Shown in pieces: positions 1 to 11,400 of a stretch of DNA of 64,000 bases (position 1 is the stretch's first letter; every line of letters begins with the position of its first letter). Source of the DNA: Camarhynchus parvulus (Eukaryota; Chordata; Aves; Passeriformes; Thraupidae). Where the stretch lies: the NCBI RefSeq assembly GCF_901933205.1, contig NC_044573.1:37544993-37608992 (forward strand), given 5' to 3'. Under the pieces are notes generated by a model. That model had not been told where the DNA came from. It did no database searches and saw only the letters and a list, made by a program, of their open reading frames with translations. A program made the position numbers and the translations under genes.

Positions 1-2554
1 AAATCCTGTTTGATGACTGACCTTCCTAGGAACAGAAGCTTCTCCAGAAAGACATCAGATCTATTGGTTTCCAGCTGCTGCTAGGTAAAAATCATTATCA
101 GAGCACACAAGGGAAACCCAGTTGCACTGGCTGCTTAGCTCAATGAACGTATTTCTTAGTATATTCCCTAAATTAGTATGAACCAACATGGACATAATGT
201 GATTGCATCTCTGGCCTTTTGAAAGGAAAGGGCTGTAGTTCATTATTGATAGGATTTACTGAGCAGAAGTCAGGTAGTTATATTAAAAAATATCCCAACA
301 CAACACTTCAGAGTTTAGACTTATTTTGTTGTCTAGCTGCTCTTGGAAGAGGAGTAGATGTTACAGGGTCAGAAAGCCTTTCCCTTGGTAGGCAAGTGGC
401 TCACTTTCTCACTTTGTGTACAAATGGACTCTGAGCATGCTCAGTCTGCATAAGGGATTGATTCCATTAATCAATCCAATTCCCCATTAATAAAGTAGCT
501 GATGATTGGCTAGCAACACCTTGTACTGCAGTCAGATTTTTGAGGTTGGAACAGAAGTGGCATGTGACAGGAGAATATCCTTGCATTTATCTGGCTGAAA
601 TCTAATCCATTTGACACTTAATTTAAATGGCATAAATTTCTGGACATCACTGAACTGGGCTGTGACTTTACAATGTCTCCCAGCAGTAGACTGAGATGAG
701 ACTTCTCAGCCTTGGCATCATGCCTCTTGCTCTGAAGGTACCCCGATGCAAAAAAGTACACTGAGAAGATAGATTTTTACTATGCTGGCCCAGTTGAGTT
801 GGCTGCTGGTAAAAAGCAGGAAGAGACAGCAATGAACCAAGACCTTCCCCAACTGTAAACGAGAGAAGGTTGGTTTCTCCTTCACTTGGAAATGCAGATT
901 TTGTCAGTGGGTAGCCTTTGGAATAAGGAGACTTTTTGTCCCACCTTTCTCAACAAAAGAGGTCGTTATAGGTATGCCCAAGTCTGTCTCAGCAGCTTCA
1001 AAACAATGTGGAAATCTGAAGATAATAGATAATTATATTCTATTATCACAACTTATGTTTATTTCCTGCTCTGTCCAAAACAGCTAAAAGGAAAAAGAAA
1101 ACATTTCTCTATGCTTTTAAAAGACAACTATTACAGCTACTGGTAAATCTGAGACTAAAATAAGAAACAGCCATTTGAGGAACATTTGTAATTAATGCTC
1201 ACTTGTTCTCACCTTATTAACATTTCCCACCCCCAACATCCACACACCTACACATGCAGCCATCCTTCCCCAGCTCATATTAAATTCTGTCTTCTGGTGA
1301 AATGCAGTATAAAGTAGGCTGTAGGGAATGAATCTAGTAAGACTGTACTTGGTAATCCAGTTCTGGGTTGTTTGTTTCTTATCTTTTATTGCTCTATTTT
1401 GTCCTTATTGAAACTCCAATATATTGCCTGTATTATTTGATATTCCCTGAGTTTGATCTTTAATAGCTGGGTATGCCCAGCAGTTACTGACTCTCAGTTC
1501 TGTTCCTTTCCTTCAGAACAGAAAGTTTGGTGTTTCTGTAGGTTTCAATGCACCATTTACAGTCCTCCAACTTTTTGGATGCAGTAATCAAAGCCAAATC
1601 TGACTTTGCAATATGAGGACTTGCATGAAATCATCCCATGAGGACCATGTAAATTAGGTTTCTCTAGAGTCAGGTTAATAAAATTATCACTCTTACCTCT
1701 TACATGAGAATGAATGTGGTTGGTCTTCAACTGGTTGGTGAGTCCTTAGATGAATTCTCTGTCATTTTGTATAACTTTACATTTTGTACTTTTTTGTTTC
1801 TGAAAAGCAATTCAAGTGATGATCTAGGATATACAATACTATTCACGTCCAAAAGGGCAGCAGATGATGTTGGGAATTCAGATATTAAATGGCTGGCACA
1901 CTGACAGTAAGGTTTTGTAGATAAATTTAAGGAACAAATTTAATTTTAATTAAAATAAATTATAATAAAATTGGAGGTTTTGATCACTAATTGTCAAAAA
2001 AGTGTCTGGACATTCCAAAACTTTGGGTTTTGCACAACAGCTCTGTCCACTGGTATCCAATAGGCACATCCCCATCAATTACTTTGAGCTAAGGTTTTTG
2101 TTTCAGTCTCTGAATATACACAGTGTGGAATCAGTAAATGTTGTGGAAAAGAAGCAGAGGATAAATGCTGAAAGTGTGCCATTGTTGCAAAGCTGAGGTA
2201 GTATATCATTTCTGTAAGTCAATACAGCTCAAGAGATTGAGGTTACACTGACATTACTTACACTCAGGTGGCTGCATCCATGTCAGAGCTGTGCTCACTC
2301 ATTTACAAAAGAAACTGAGATTTCTGGGGCTCTTACTATCCCTGTTGTTAATGAGCTGAGCTCTTAATGGTGGCTTCTCTCTCTGGTCCCACTGGAGGAT
2401 TAGGGGAGGAACTGGAGCTGGTGGCTTTGCAGTCACGTTTGTTTCCTTCCCCTCTGAAACATGATTATGAAAATGGCTCATTTGTACTTTTTGAATCATG
2501 TTGAAAGTTCTTAACACACAAAGAGTTTTTTAAATTTTATCTTTTAATTGGCAG
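1..2554. other. non-coding stretch, possibly the last intron of the gene ending near 2.95 kb
   Basis: I see no convincing coding exon here. Open frames are under 75 codons, sit in conflicting frames and look like chance. If the exon at 2555 is real, this DNA is its upstream intron on the + strand. The only structures noted are an AT-rich patch near 1925-1975 containing a perfect 14-base palindrome (1943-1956) and ordinary unique sequence. No recognisable transposable element was found. Confidence 0.4.
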
Positions 2555-2659
2555 CTGAATCCTTATGAGCATGTTTCTCAAGAGAGCTTGATTGGAGAGA
2601 TAGAGGCTGACTTTGATGCCTTGGACTGGCTACCTAAACCAGAGGCTAGCCAAGATTGA
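2555..2659 (+). CDS. possible terminal coding exon of an unidentified host gene
   Basis: Seen: a pyrimidine-rich stretch ending in ggcag at 2550-2554, then an open frame of 34 codons to TGA at 2657-2659. It starts LNPYEHVSQE and ends with an acidic, aromatic tail (DFDALDWLPKPE, then ASQD). The other two frames from this acceptor hit stops within a few codons. Downstream lie an AU-rich 3' UTR-like segment and two AATAAA signals within 320 bases, which is what a last exon should look like. Inference: this is the C-terminal end of a longer spliced + strand protein whose earlier exons are left of the window or unseen in 1-2554. I do not recognise the family, and an acidic C-terminus alone gives no function. 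Against it: 34 codons stay open by chance fairly often, and no upstream partner exon was found. Confidence 0.42.
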   Translation: MNPYEHVSQESLIGEIEADFDALDWLPKPEASQD

Positions 2660-2674
2660 GAGAATAAAAGTGGG

Positions 2675-2716
2675 TATTTATTTAAATTTATTTATTTAAA
2701 TTTATTTATTTATCTA
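2675..2716 (+). repeat. AT-rich (ATTTA)n run
   Basis: Imperfect tandem TTTA/TTTAAA units spell out about eight overlapping ATTTA pentamers. It is either an AU-rich element of the candidate 3' UTR or a simple AT-rich microsatellite. Confidence 0.75.
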
Positions 2717-2923
2717 TTCAATAGATGCACCTTGGGCAGTCAGAAGCTTCCAGGGAGCTACACCTAAGATGGACGATGGTCATGAGTTTTTTGCACAGCT
2801 ATAAGTTTGGTCCATTTGTATATCAGGGGTTAATCCTCCAATCACAGCTTCAGGTAATGAAGCCATTTAGTCCAAGTTTGCTCCCCCAGTTCACTGTTGT
2901 TTACATCTCTCAGGGCCTGAGAC

Positions 2924-2929
2924 AATAAA
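2924..2929 (+). terminator. canonical polyadenylation signal AATAAA (candidate)
   Basis: AATAAA at 2924-2929 is followed by a T/G-rich stretch to about 2970. A second copy lies at 2972-2977. Two canonical signals just downstream of a plausible terminal exon support a transcript end at roughly 2945-3000 on the + strand. Confidence 0.4.
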
Positions 2930-2990
2930 GTGTCCTTGAGTTTCAGGCCTAGAGAGGAATTGTTTTGTCTGAATAAAATGGGAGAACAGT

Positions 2991-5900
2991 AGCTGCCAGA
3001 CTATGGAGTTTCAGAGTTATACACTAAAGCAGTACAGGATCTGAAAAAATATAAAAGCCAAATCCTAAGGCATCACCTTCTTGCTGGGCAGGAACATTAG
3101 CAGAGATACCTAAAACTCATCTTCAAGAAGAAGGGTCAGGATTGTGTTTGGATGAGCAAGTATATTCTCTCTCATCATGGCTGCTGATTTTTTTTTCTTT
3201 TTATATCTAACTTTATTCAGACCTGTGAGTTTTGATGTTGCTCTCTCAGGAGTTTTGTTGTCATTGCCTGTGACTAATTACAGTTCCCCTGCAGTTACTG
3301 GCACACACAAATTTTTTGTAAAGTTTGTGCATGGATCTCACATCACATCGACAAAGGCCTCTTATACTGCCAACCTCAGCTGTGCCCTCAGCATACCTGC
3401 TGAGCTGAGAAGTCATGACTATTTTAAATCTTTTTTTCTCTGTGCTTCATGGTTTGATGTGTATTCATTTCATGTTTTCAGCTCTTCTTCCTGAGAGCTT
3501 AAAAACTTACTAGGAAAGAAACAAGGAACATGAAAGATGCTTATGCAAGTCCTCAGCTGCAGTTGTGATTAGAGCACTAGATTATTGCTACAATAATGAT
3601 ATAATGAGGTGGCAGTGCCACAGAAGTATGCCCACATCCATTCACCAGGCCTAGTGAGGGAAGTAGAAGAAAGTGTGGAGACGGCTCCAGCAGGAATGTT
3701 GCGCATCATTATTTCACTGGAGAAGCTGCCTCTGTGGGTCAACAGCTTGGGCTCTGAAGTGATAGCTTGAGATTTGAAGGTGTCTGCCCAGATTTGAAGA
3801 CCACCTTGGTCTGTCTGTGCTCATCCCTGTATAATGCAGCCCATGCTGGAAATAACTTCAGTTTGAACAAATGTAGCTCATCCTCCAAGCCTGCCTCATT
3901 GTCTTCCTCTCCCTGAAGGCAGTGCCCTCTACTGCCTCTCTTCCTTGGTGGAGTTTTCCTCATAGGCCAGGAAGAGCCTTTATCTTCCTCCCTCCTCCCC
4001 AAGCCCCGCTCCCCAGCGGTGCAGCTGCCAGGCTGGAGGTAAGGGCTGGGGTGCAGGGCTGAATCCTGCTGTGCTGTGGTGAGGAGGAACAAAACTGGCA
4101 TACAAGAATTAAGCAGAGATGTCAGTGGCACTGCGTCTGGCAGCACATGACAACCCCAAGCATGTGACAGCCCTTCTCTTGGCAGTAGGAGTTCTGTAGG
4201 CATGTGGTGGTTATTCAGGCTGTGGTGAGTATTTGTTATCCCTTCAGACACAAAAAGGCAGATTACTGCTCACTGCAGGGTGCTGACCTGTGCAGCTCAC
4301 TGCTGTGCTGGTGTCCTGCTCCAGGTTTATGGGGTTTTTTGTGGTTTTGTTTGTCATTGCCATTGTATTAATATTAATGTTATTAAGGAAAACAAAAGCA
4401 GCAAAAATCATTTGGGTCACCAAGTCTAGTCTCTCTTGACTGCAGGCAGACAGGGAGAGAAGATATGTTGGTCTGGAGAACATCTGCTTCTCTGGCTTCA
4501 CAAACACCCTGTTGCACACAGGGTGGCTTTTGGTAATGAGGGTCAAGATTCACTTCTGTCTAGAGCACAACAGTTCATAAGGATTTCATCATCCAGATAG
4601 TCTGTTCATTTAAATGCTAATAAGATTCCTGTTTTGTTTTGAAATGTAGAGAGGATCTTTCTTCTTTGCCCTTTAATCCCCTTTCTCCTGTTGTTTACAA
4701 TCTTGCTTCAGCAGTTCAGTCTGGTATTGCAGATGAGAAACACTTGACTTAGTCAGGGTGAAAGTATCTTCTAGGTGTACTTTTCAGAGTGGTGTGTGCT
4801 GGATGTGAGTGGTTCAAGCATGATCAGGAGAAGTCTCTCCACCTGTTTGGACTTTTCTATTGAGGCCATTGGCTTTTGTTTTGCTTTCAAAGCTCTAATA
4901 CTGAGAACAAAGGCCTCTTCTCTAGACAGCCTCTTATGTTTTACCCAGGAAGTTTCCTACAAAGACAGCAAATGCACCTTTAAGGGCTCCACTAGTGGCC
5001 ACTGGGGACTTGCTGCTCAAAGAGGGCAAATCCAAGATAAGAACAGCATAGTTTCCGTGGGAGCCTGACTCCACTTAGGAAAGGGTGGCACTTTCCCCCC
5101 AGTATTGAGCTGGACCAGAAATAGAAGCAGGCTGCCTCTGTGTACCACGTGGCATTAATGACTTCATAACAATGACGTGAGTAACCCTGTGAGTATGGCT
5201 GTAAGATGACAAGAAGCTGGAGATAGTACTGTACATGGTCTTCTCATTACGTATTCTAGATGCAGGAGGTAACAGGTCATGAGTCCAAAAGCATTTAATT
5301 TAAATCAGGCCCAGCTCTTTTACATTACTCTGATGTGTGTCTTGGGAATATACATTAGAATTGATAGAAAGGTCCTGCTAATATTATTTGTTATAGTTTT
5401 ATTCATTGCAGTGATCCAAAGGTTCCACTTTATCTTGGCCCAATCTCTGAACGTACTCATGCATGCACTAAAAAAAGTTCCTGATATCACAGCCTCAGAC
5501 TATAGTGTAACCCAGTGATAGCTCTATTTTGAGTTTAGGGACAACTGCTGTCCTCCTTTTCAAGTAGTAGAAATGGTTAAACCCTTTGGGTCATAGTGAT
5601 GCTCTTCAGATGATTTTCTATATTCATATTAGTGCTTAGGTCAGAGGAACCTGGAACCCAGACCCTTCAGGTATCCATAATACAGAAAAAACACTGAGCA
5701 AGCCTCAGAAATGGTGGGGGGAAAGACATAAAGGAAAGCTTTGACAACAGCTATCTTGACTAACCGTGAACAGACTAGAAGAGAGAGTCTTTTTAGATTT
5801 TGTGCTGATGCCAGTGAAGATGAAATCTCCTGTCTTGTGACACCCTCAAACCTGGCAAAGGGGTCTTGGTGTTCCTTGTCAGAGAGCAGAGTTTCTATAA

Positions 5901-7542
5901 TAGATAGCAGGCTCTACTGCCAAATGCTTATTCCTAATAGAATAATTTGCAAGATCCCAAATTTTGGGGAACTGTTGAGTTCAGAGAGAGTAGCAACAGA
6001 GCTGAAAGTGTTATGTAAACAACATATGTTAGATGTCTGATGTGTGGAGCTGGTTTGTTCCACACAAAGTGCTAGAAAACTGCATAGAACATAGGAGCCC
6101 AATTTCCAATTTACCAGTGGGAAAAAAAAACCCTAAAAAGCAGAAAAGTGAATCTCTATTAAACTTGTAGTAAGACTATATTTTTTTCTTATAATTGTTT
6201 TTTTTCTATAGTTTTTTTAATGGTTTTTCTTCTTAAAAAAAATTGTTTCTGTTGGTTGTTTGGATAAAGGAAACCAGTATGTGAGTTGTATTTGAATGGG
6301 AAGATCCAGTCAGAACATAAGCTCAATAATTAGGCTTGGAATCTTCTAAAATAGCTTTTGCAATCAAAACATAGCCATCAGGCCTAAGCCAGTTGTCTAG
6401 GTACCCACCACAGCTAGAAGAGGGGTATCCCATGAGGGTAACTTAGCCCTTTTTAGAAAGACTTTTAAAATGAGCAAGATGATTTTTCATCCAAAGGTAA
6501 TTTTCTCTGTCTTTGTTAGAGAAAACTTTGGATGACTTGTTTATTCCTACCCTTTATATAACTTTGATATCCTATATATACACCTTATGCTTACCCTTTA
6601 TATAGTTAGAGTTAACTGAGCAAATTCTTGTCCTGAAGTGTGTAAGAAGCCTGAGTTTGAGAGGCTGTCTGGGCAGAACTGATCACAGAGCACTGCTGGC
6701 CATGCTGCTGCTGACTGAGCAGCTGTTTTACAGTCCAGCCTCACCAGGCATTCTGCAGCCTGGGCAGGGCCCTTTGCTCTTGTGGCACCCAGCAGTGAGT
6801 TTCTGCCACAGCACTGAAAAGTCCTCTGCAAACTGTTACTTTTCTCAGTCTTGACTTGAGCGTTCTCAATTGATTGCAGTTTCTGCTTTGTCTTCAGGTT
6901 CGTATTCAAGCACTGTCGCATTTGCTGGTTTTCTTAGGAATTGTGCTGCTGGTGCTCTGACAGCTGAGTGCTGCCTTGGTGGTGGCATTACTGCAGGGCA
7001 TTTGTGCTGTGCCTGCAATGACAGGCTCTGACATTCAAAGCTTGGCTTCATCCAGTTGCTTGAGGGGGGACGAGAGTGAATTCTTGCCTTCAAGCTGCAG
7101 CCTTGATGCCAAATCTTTTAAGGAAGCCTGCATCTCGGATGTGAGAGCTCCCCTTATTCCTGCTCATTAGGTGGTAGGATCTGCTACAGTGGTTTGACTT
7201 TTACAATGCCACAGGCAAGAGTTGCTGCTGCTTTTTACATTTTTACCTGGATCATTGGCATTCTGCCTCTCTGGTTCTGACACTCGGATTAGATATCGGA
7301 TTCGGGAGAAGGCTGTAAGACATAGAAGCATGCAGACTGCTTTCCAAATCAGCCTTGATTAAAGATGAAAAATTAACTTCTTTTACACATAATATATATT
7401 TATGAAAGCATTGTCTCTCTGCAGACATTACCATTTTTACCAACGTATTATAAGCCAGTCAAAATGGATCATTCTTAGTGTGTGTATTGTTAAACATTCC
7501 TGCAGTATTTAATTTCAGAATGTTTATTTTCTGCGAGTGGGC
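2991..7542. other. unique intergenic sequence
   Basis: No supportable gene and no interspersed repeat were recognised. Open frames up to 170 codons (minus strand 3739-4251) are rich in Ser, Pro and Leu and overlap frames on the other strand. A cluster of CACGTG, AACAAT and TGACGTGA motifs at about 5145-5185 could be regulatory. Positions 6180-6245 are T-rich low-complexity DNA. A CpG-retaining patch lies at about 7280-7305. Confidence 0.4.
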
Positions 7543-7580
7543 TTTTTTTGTTGTTGTTTTTTTTTTTTTTTTTTTTTTTT
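7543..7580. repeat. poly-T tract with interspersed TTG
   Basis: A run of seven T, then two TTG-type units, then 24 uninterrupted T (7557-7580). On the minus strand this would be a poly(A) stretch, but no retrocopied gene body was recognised next to it. Confidence 0.9.
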
Positions 7581-8203
7581 GTTTCTGACTTGATACAATT
7601 GATCTTAGAGCTCTGTTTCCGATACCTAGCACTTGTCCTGCAGAGGAGAGACAGAAATAGAATGTCAGATCCCTGCTTGGCTGGAAAGGCATTTGTTCCC
7701 TTGCCGTGATGAAGAGGGTGACAGCTACTCAAATGGTGCTGCAAGCAGACATGTGAGGGAAAACCCAAGCCACCTGTCATTGCTAGCAACCTTATGCACC
7801 AAAGCTGTATAAAGAACTAGAAAATGGTTCAAAAATTCATGCATTCCCTCCACCCAAGTAAAAATCCTATGTAAGTACGTGGTTCTAAATGAAAATCTAG
7901 CCTCATCCTGGGCTCTTTGTGGTTACAGGCCTCCCCAGTGAGCTAGCTTGCTGCCTTGCTTCCTCCCTTTGCTACTTCATCCCCACTCCTAGGGGAGGAA
8001 AAAGGATTTTCTTCCTTTCAAGTTTCCCACACTCTACTTTGACCAGTTAAGCTTTTAATAATTCCCCATTTCTTCTTACTCAATTGCTACCCTTAATAAC
8101 ACATAGAGATATAGATTTTCTTTGATTTTTTTTTCTTACTGCTAATACCCAACGTAATTTTAGGCCGTAAATAATACTTTTAAGCAATTTTTCAAAACTG
8201 TTG
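7581..8203. other. unique intergenic sequence
   Basis: No gene or repeat seen. A TAGCAACC motif (RFX half-site-like) near 7785 and a GTAAATAAT motif (HOX/CDX-like) near 8167 sit in AT-rich unique DNA. These are weak motif matches only. Confidence 0.3.
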
Positions 8204-8533
8204 TCTGTAGGGGGATAGAATATAAGTAAATAAAGGTAGTATAGAAAGTAATCTTACCCGCTAAAGAGTTGCTGGGCTAATTATTAAAGATTAGGAGCAG
8301 GCCTGATTTTAACAGGCCACAGCTGTAGCCAATAATAAGAAGAGTGCTATAAAAGAGTGGGTTGGTTGATTGAGGGGAGCTGCAGTCAGTTGGCTGCTGT
8401 GAGAAGAAGGAAGAGTCAGTGCCTAGAGGAGCTGCCCTCAAGAAACATCAAGGAGGTATGAAACTCTTGCAATAAGGAGACAAGAATATGGAACCTTCTT
8501 GTGGTCATTCTCTTTAGCCTCATACAGCATGTG
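8204..8533 (+). mobile_element. possible old LTR or cryptic TATA-box promoter
   Basis: Seen: CCAAT at 8329-8333 and TATAAAA at 8348-8354, then a purine-rich leader, a donor-like GAG/GTATG at 8453-8460 and an AATAAG poly(A)-signal-like hexamer at 8471-8476 with T/G-rich sequence after it. CCAAT, TATA, short leader and poly(A) signal within about 150 bases is the U3-R-U5 order of a retroviral LTR. Possible TG and CA ends lie near 8204 and 8533, but they are not certain and no clear target-site duplication is visible. Alternatively it is a host promoter plus first exon of a non-coding RNA. I cannot assign a repeat family. Confidence 0.35.
8329..8354 (+). promoter_or_regulatory. CCAAT box plus TATA box
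   Basis: CCAAT (8329-8333) lies 14 bases upstream of TATAAAA (8348-8354). This is a core-promoter arrangement predicting transcription start at roughly 8375-8385 on the + strand. It is sequence-level support only. Confidence 0.4.
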
Positions 8534-11149
8534 CTCAAAGACAAAATAAGAAGTTGCTGAATGCCTCCCTGACCTTTTGTATTAGCATTTTGAACATGTT
8601 AATGTATTTTGAGTCTGCAAGTGGCCTCACAGCTTACATCTTTCAAGTATTTGCAAAGAGAAGGAACTTCTGGAACTCACGTCTTTGAGCTGTAGAATGA
8701 GTGCTGAATGAGTTGTGGGTTGGTTTCGTGTAAGGTGGTCTGTGATGGGATCTGGGACCTTTTTGCAGGGCTTCCAGTAAATCATGCACAGCTCCACTCA
8801 CTGTGCCCCGCCCTAGACACAAGGCTAAAAGCTGCAATTCACCTCTCAGATTAAGAAATACCTAGAATGGTTTTACTGGAGCAATGAGAAGCAGAGGTGG
8901 CCAGGCACTCCCTTGTGTTGGGGATCTCAGATGGAGGCACCCTACAGTGGAAGTGAGTGGCAAATGCATTTTGTCACTCCACCAACCCTGGACCTCTGAG
9001 ACTTGCACTGGCTGTGGCAGTACTTCAGTACCTGTCACAGGTGCTCTTTGCAGGATTTGGCAGTAGGATTCCACAGAGACTCAAGAGAATGTTGTGAGCT
9101 CCTCTAGCTCTTGCTCCGTATTATCACTGGGGCCTTTGGAAGTGGTGTCTTTCAAAAGTTCCTACTCTCCTTCCAGTAGCTCAGGAACCTACAGCCCTTT
9201 TTGCATTGTGTTGTCAGGATGGTGTTCTTCAACAAGCCTATTTCCATGCTATGGTACAACACCTGGAAACAATTAAAGAGAGGGCTCAGGTAAAAAGCAA
9301 CCAAATAGTAAATGCAATGGGAATTTTGAGATAACTGCAAAAGGTGTCACAGAGCAATGAGCCCAAGTCCTCAATCACACAAGCACCTTTGGATGCTCAA
9401 TGACAGGTTTCTGGGGTTAGGACAGAGTTTATTTGTGTTAAAATGCTATAATATAATCTCAGTTGGGAACCAGTGCACGCCTGTGCAAGCCAGCATCAGC
9501 ACTTGCAGATTGATGCCCCCACCCCACACATAAAGGAATAGGCTCTGCCCTGGTTTAATCCAGGTGAAAATTTGTCAGAGTTTCCCTACTGTAATTACAT
9601 AAGTCTAAGTAAAGTATCTCTTTGAGCTTCTCACAGGCCAGGTCCTGGCAGGAACACTGTCGATTTTCACGCCTATTGAATGGCATCAGACAGTTTTCCT
9701 GATGGCAAAAATAGCTGCTGTCAAAGCACTGCCCTACCTAAATTTGCTCAACTTGTGTCATGAAAGGAGCTGGTGCACAGTGGCCTGCTTCAGCCTTTGT
9801 CAGCGAGGGAAAGTTGAATCGTGGATAAAGCATACTAGCAAGGAGTTGCACAGAATCAAGATAATCCAATATTTGCTGAGTGGTGCTTGTGTGTTTTTTG
9901 TTGGGTGGTGTGCATGCAAAGGCTTTCAGCCCCCGAGAGATTTTTGGAGTAGTTTTGTACTAATCAGGAGGGCCGCTGGGATCTTGCCTGAGAAGCAGAA
10001 TTTCTGCGTTGTGTTTATCTTCTCTTTGTTTGATAAGCAAACATAGATATTTTAAACTCTGCTGTATCCATGTGGTTTTCTCATGGCTGTGGTCTTTCAT
10101 ACAGAGCAAAAGGTTCAACAGACTATTTGTTCCTGCTGTCAGATAACAAGCAAGGGCTGGCTGTACACAAGGAGATGGGGCTGAGGTCAGCTTGAACTGA
10201 AATTTGCACTTGTTAGGTCCCTGAGTTAAGACAAACCAAAATCACTTCTAGTTTTTTGGTTATAAAATGCGGAGAAGATGTATCTGTCCTTATAAGACTT
10301 AGTGCTAAGAACTGCTAGAAACCATCCTGTCTTGGGAGCATTTATTCACCCTTGGCACTAAATGATTTTTTTAGTTCCATTTCTGAAAGCAATTTAATGG
10401 TTTGATAAAATATAGCAATTTTTCTATGTTGTATGTAGTAGAGTAGCCACTCTCAAGCAGACCAAATATATTTTGTTGCCTCTCTGTCCTTGCTGCAATA
10501 CAAAATACCAGTGGTAATTAGTCTGCAGTATGGATGAACTGATTAGTTTGGGGAACAGATACATTTTAAAATGAGAGCCTCTGGAGCCATATCTCCCACC
10601 CTAGTAAAAAGTTGACTAATATTCACAACAGCACGGTGTTCCTATTTTTTTAGCTCTTTCTTTTTTTTGTGTGTATGTGTTTAATTTACTGTCCAATTTA
10701 ACAGTCATTTAAATTCACTGGATTTGATTTATCAAGTGCTCTGTTCCACCTGAGCAAAATAGAACTATGCAGAGCAGGTATTCATCATATAGTGAATAGG
10801 TAGCAACCCTTCCAGAGGGAGGGGGTGGTGTGGCTTGGGGCAGGATGGCAGGAGAGGAATTAGTCATCAGAACCCCCACAGTGTTGGTTCTGCACTCTCT
10901 GCTCCCTGTCTGCAGTGGCTGCTGAAACAGCTGGATATTGCAGAGCAGCACGAAGAGCCATGAGCAGCCTGTTTTAGGGAGACCCAGGCCAGCTCCTTGC
11001 TGCTCCTGCTCTGGATGGAGTGTAAGGGGGAATGAACTTCCCACTGTGCTGTGTAGCTTATGTGAAGCCTCAGTACTTAAAGATCTTTGGATAAAAGGTA
11101 CAATTAAGTCTTGGCATTATTCTGTAACTTAAAAATGGTTGAAACTCTG
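8534..11149. other. unique intergenic sequence
   Basis: No gene or recognised repeat. Open frames on both strands between 8643 and 10046 and near 10715-11132 are short, overlapping and without family resemblance. A T-rich patch lies near 10645-10680. Confidence 0.4.
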
Positions 11150-11400
11150 GGTGAATCCAAATTTAATTAACTTTGTTTTAAACAAAGATTATTGTAAAAC
11201 TTTTATCCAGCTGAAGCTTTATCTGCCAAGTTTCACTGCAGGCTATGCATTTGCATAGCAGAGTTTTACATGCTCCTGAAATTTGTGGTTTGCAATGGAA
11301 AACCTGGCAGACTTGGTTATATCAGCATTAACAGACATTCGGTATAATTGGACGTACTGTCCCTTGCCAAAAATTGTATCCTAACAGCTTAATAGGTTTT
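11150..11400. promoter_or_regulatory. candidate conserved non-coding element with POU MORE-like site
   Basis: Unique AT-rich sequence with dense homeodomain and POU-type motifs: TTTAATTAACTTTG near 11160 and the inverted repeat CTATGCATTTGCATAG at 11243-11258. The latter contains ATGCATTTGCAT, one base from the known MORE (palindromic octamer dimer site) ATGCATATGCAT, and overlaps an octamer half-site. A TTGGACGTAC stretch keeps a CpG near 11350. Regulatory function is inferred from motifs, not alignment. Confidence 0.3.

Larger units (their letters stand above)
2660..2990 (+). other. candidate 3' UTR with AU-rich element and two poly(A) signals
   Basis: This follows directly after the candidate stop codon. 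Positions 2675-2716 are a run of overlapping ATTTA pentamers (about eight), the hallmark of class II AU-rich elements that control mRNA stability. Canonical AATAAA hexamers occur at 2924-2929 and 2972-2977, each followed by T/G-rich sequence suitable as a downstream element. A third AATAAA at 2663-2668 lies only four bases after the stop, so it is unlikely to be the main signal. The ATTTA run could equally be a neutral AT-rich microsatellite. Confidence 0.38.

Noticed and set aside
3739..4251. 170-codon minus-strand frame
   Set aside because: No domain, no signal peptide, no conserved-looking segment; stop-poor composition explains it.
5279..5518. 79-codon frame with a hydrophobic, membrane-like middle
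   Set aside because: AT-rich DNA commonly yields Phe/Ile/Leu-rich chance peptides; no other gene signal nearby.
7543..7580. Poly-T as the poly(A) tail of a minus-strand retrocopy
   Set aside because: No gene-like body next to it and no target duplication; birds have few L1-type retrocopies. Kept only as a simple repeat.
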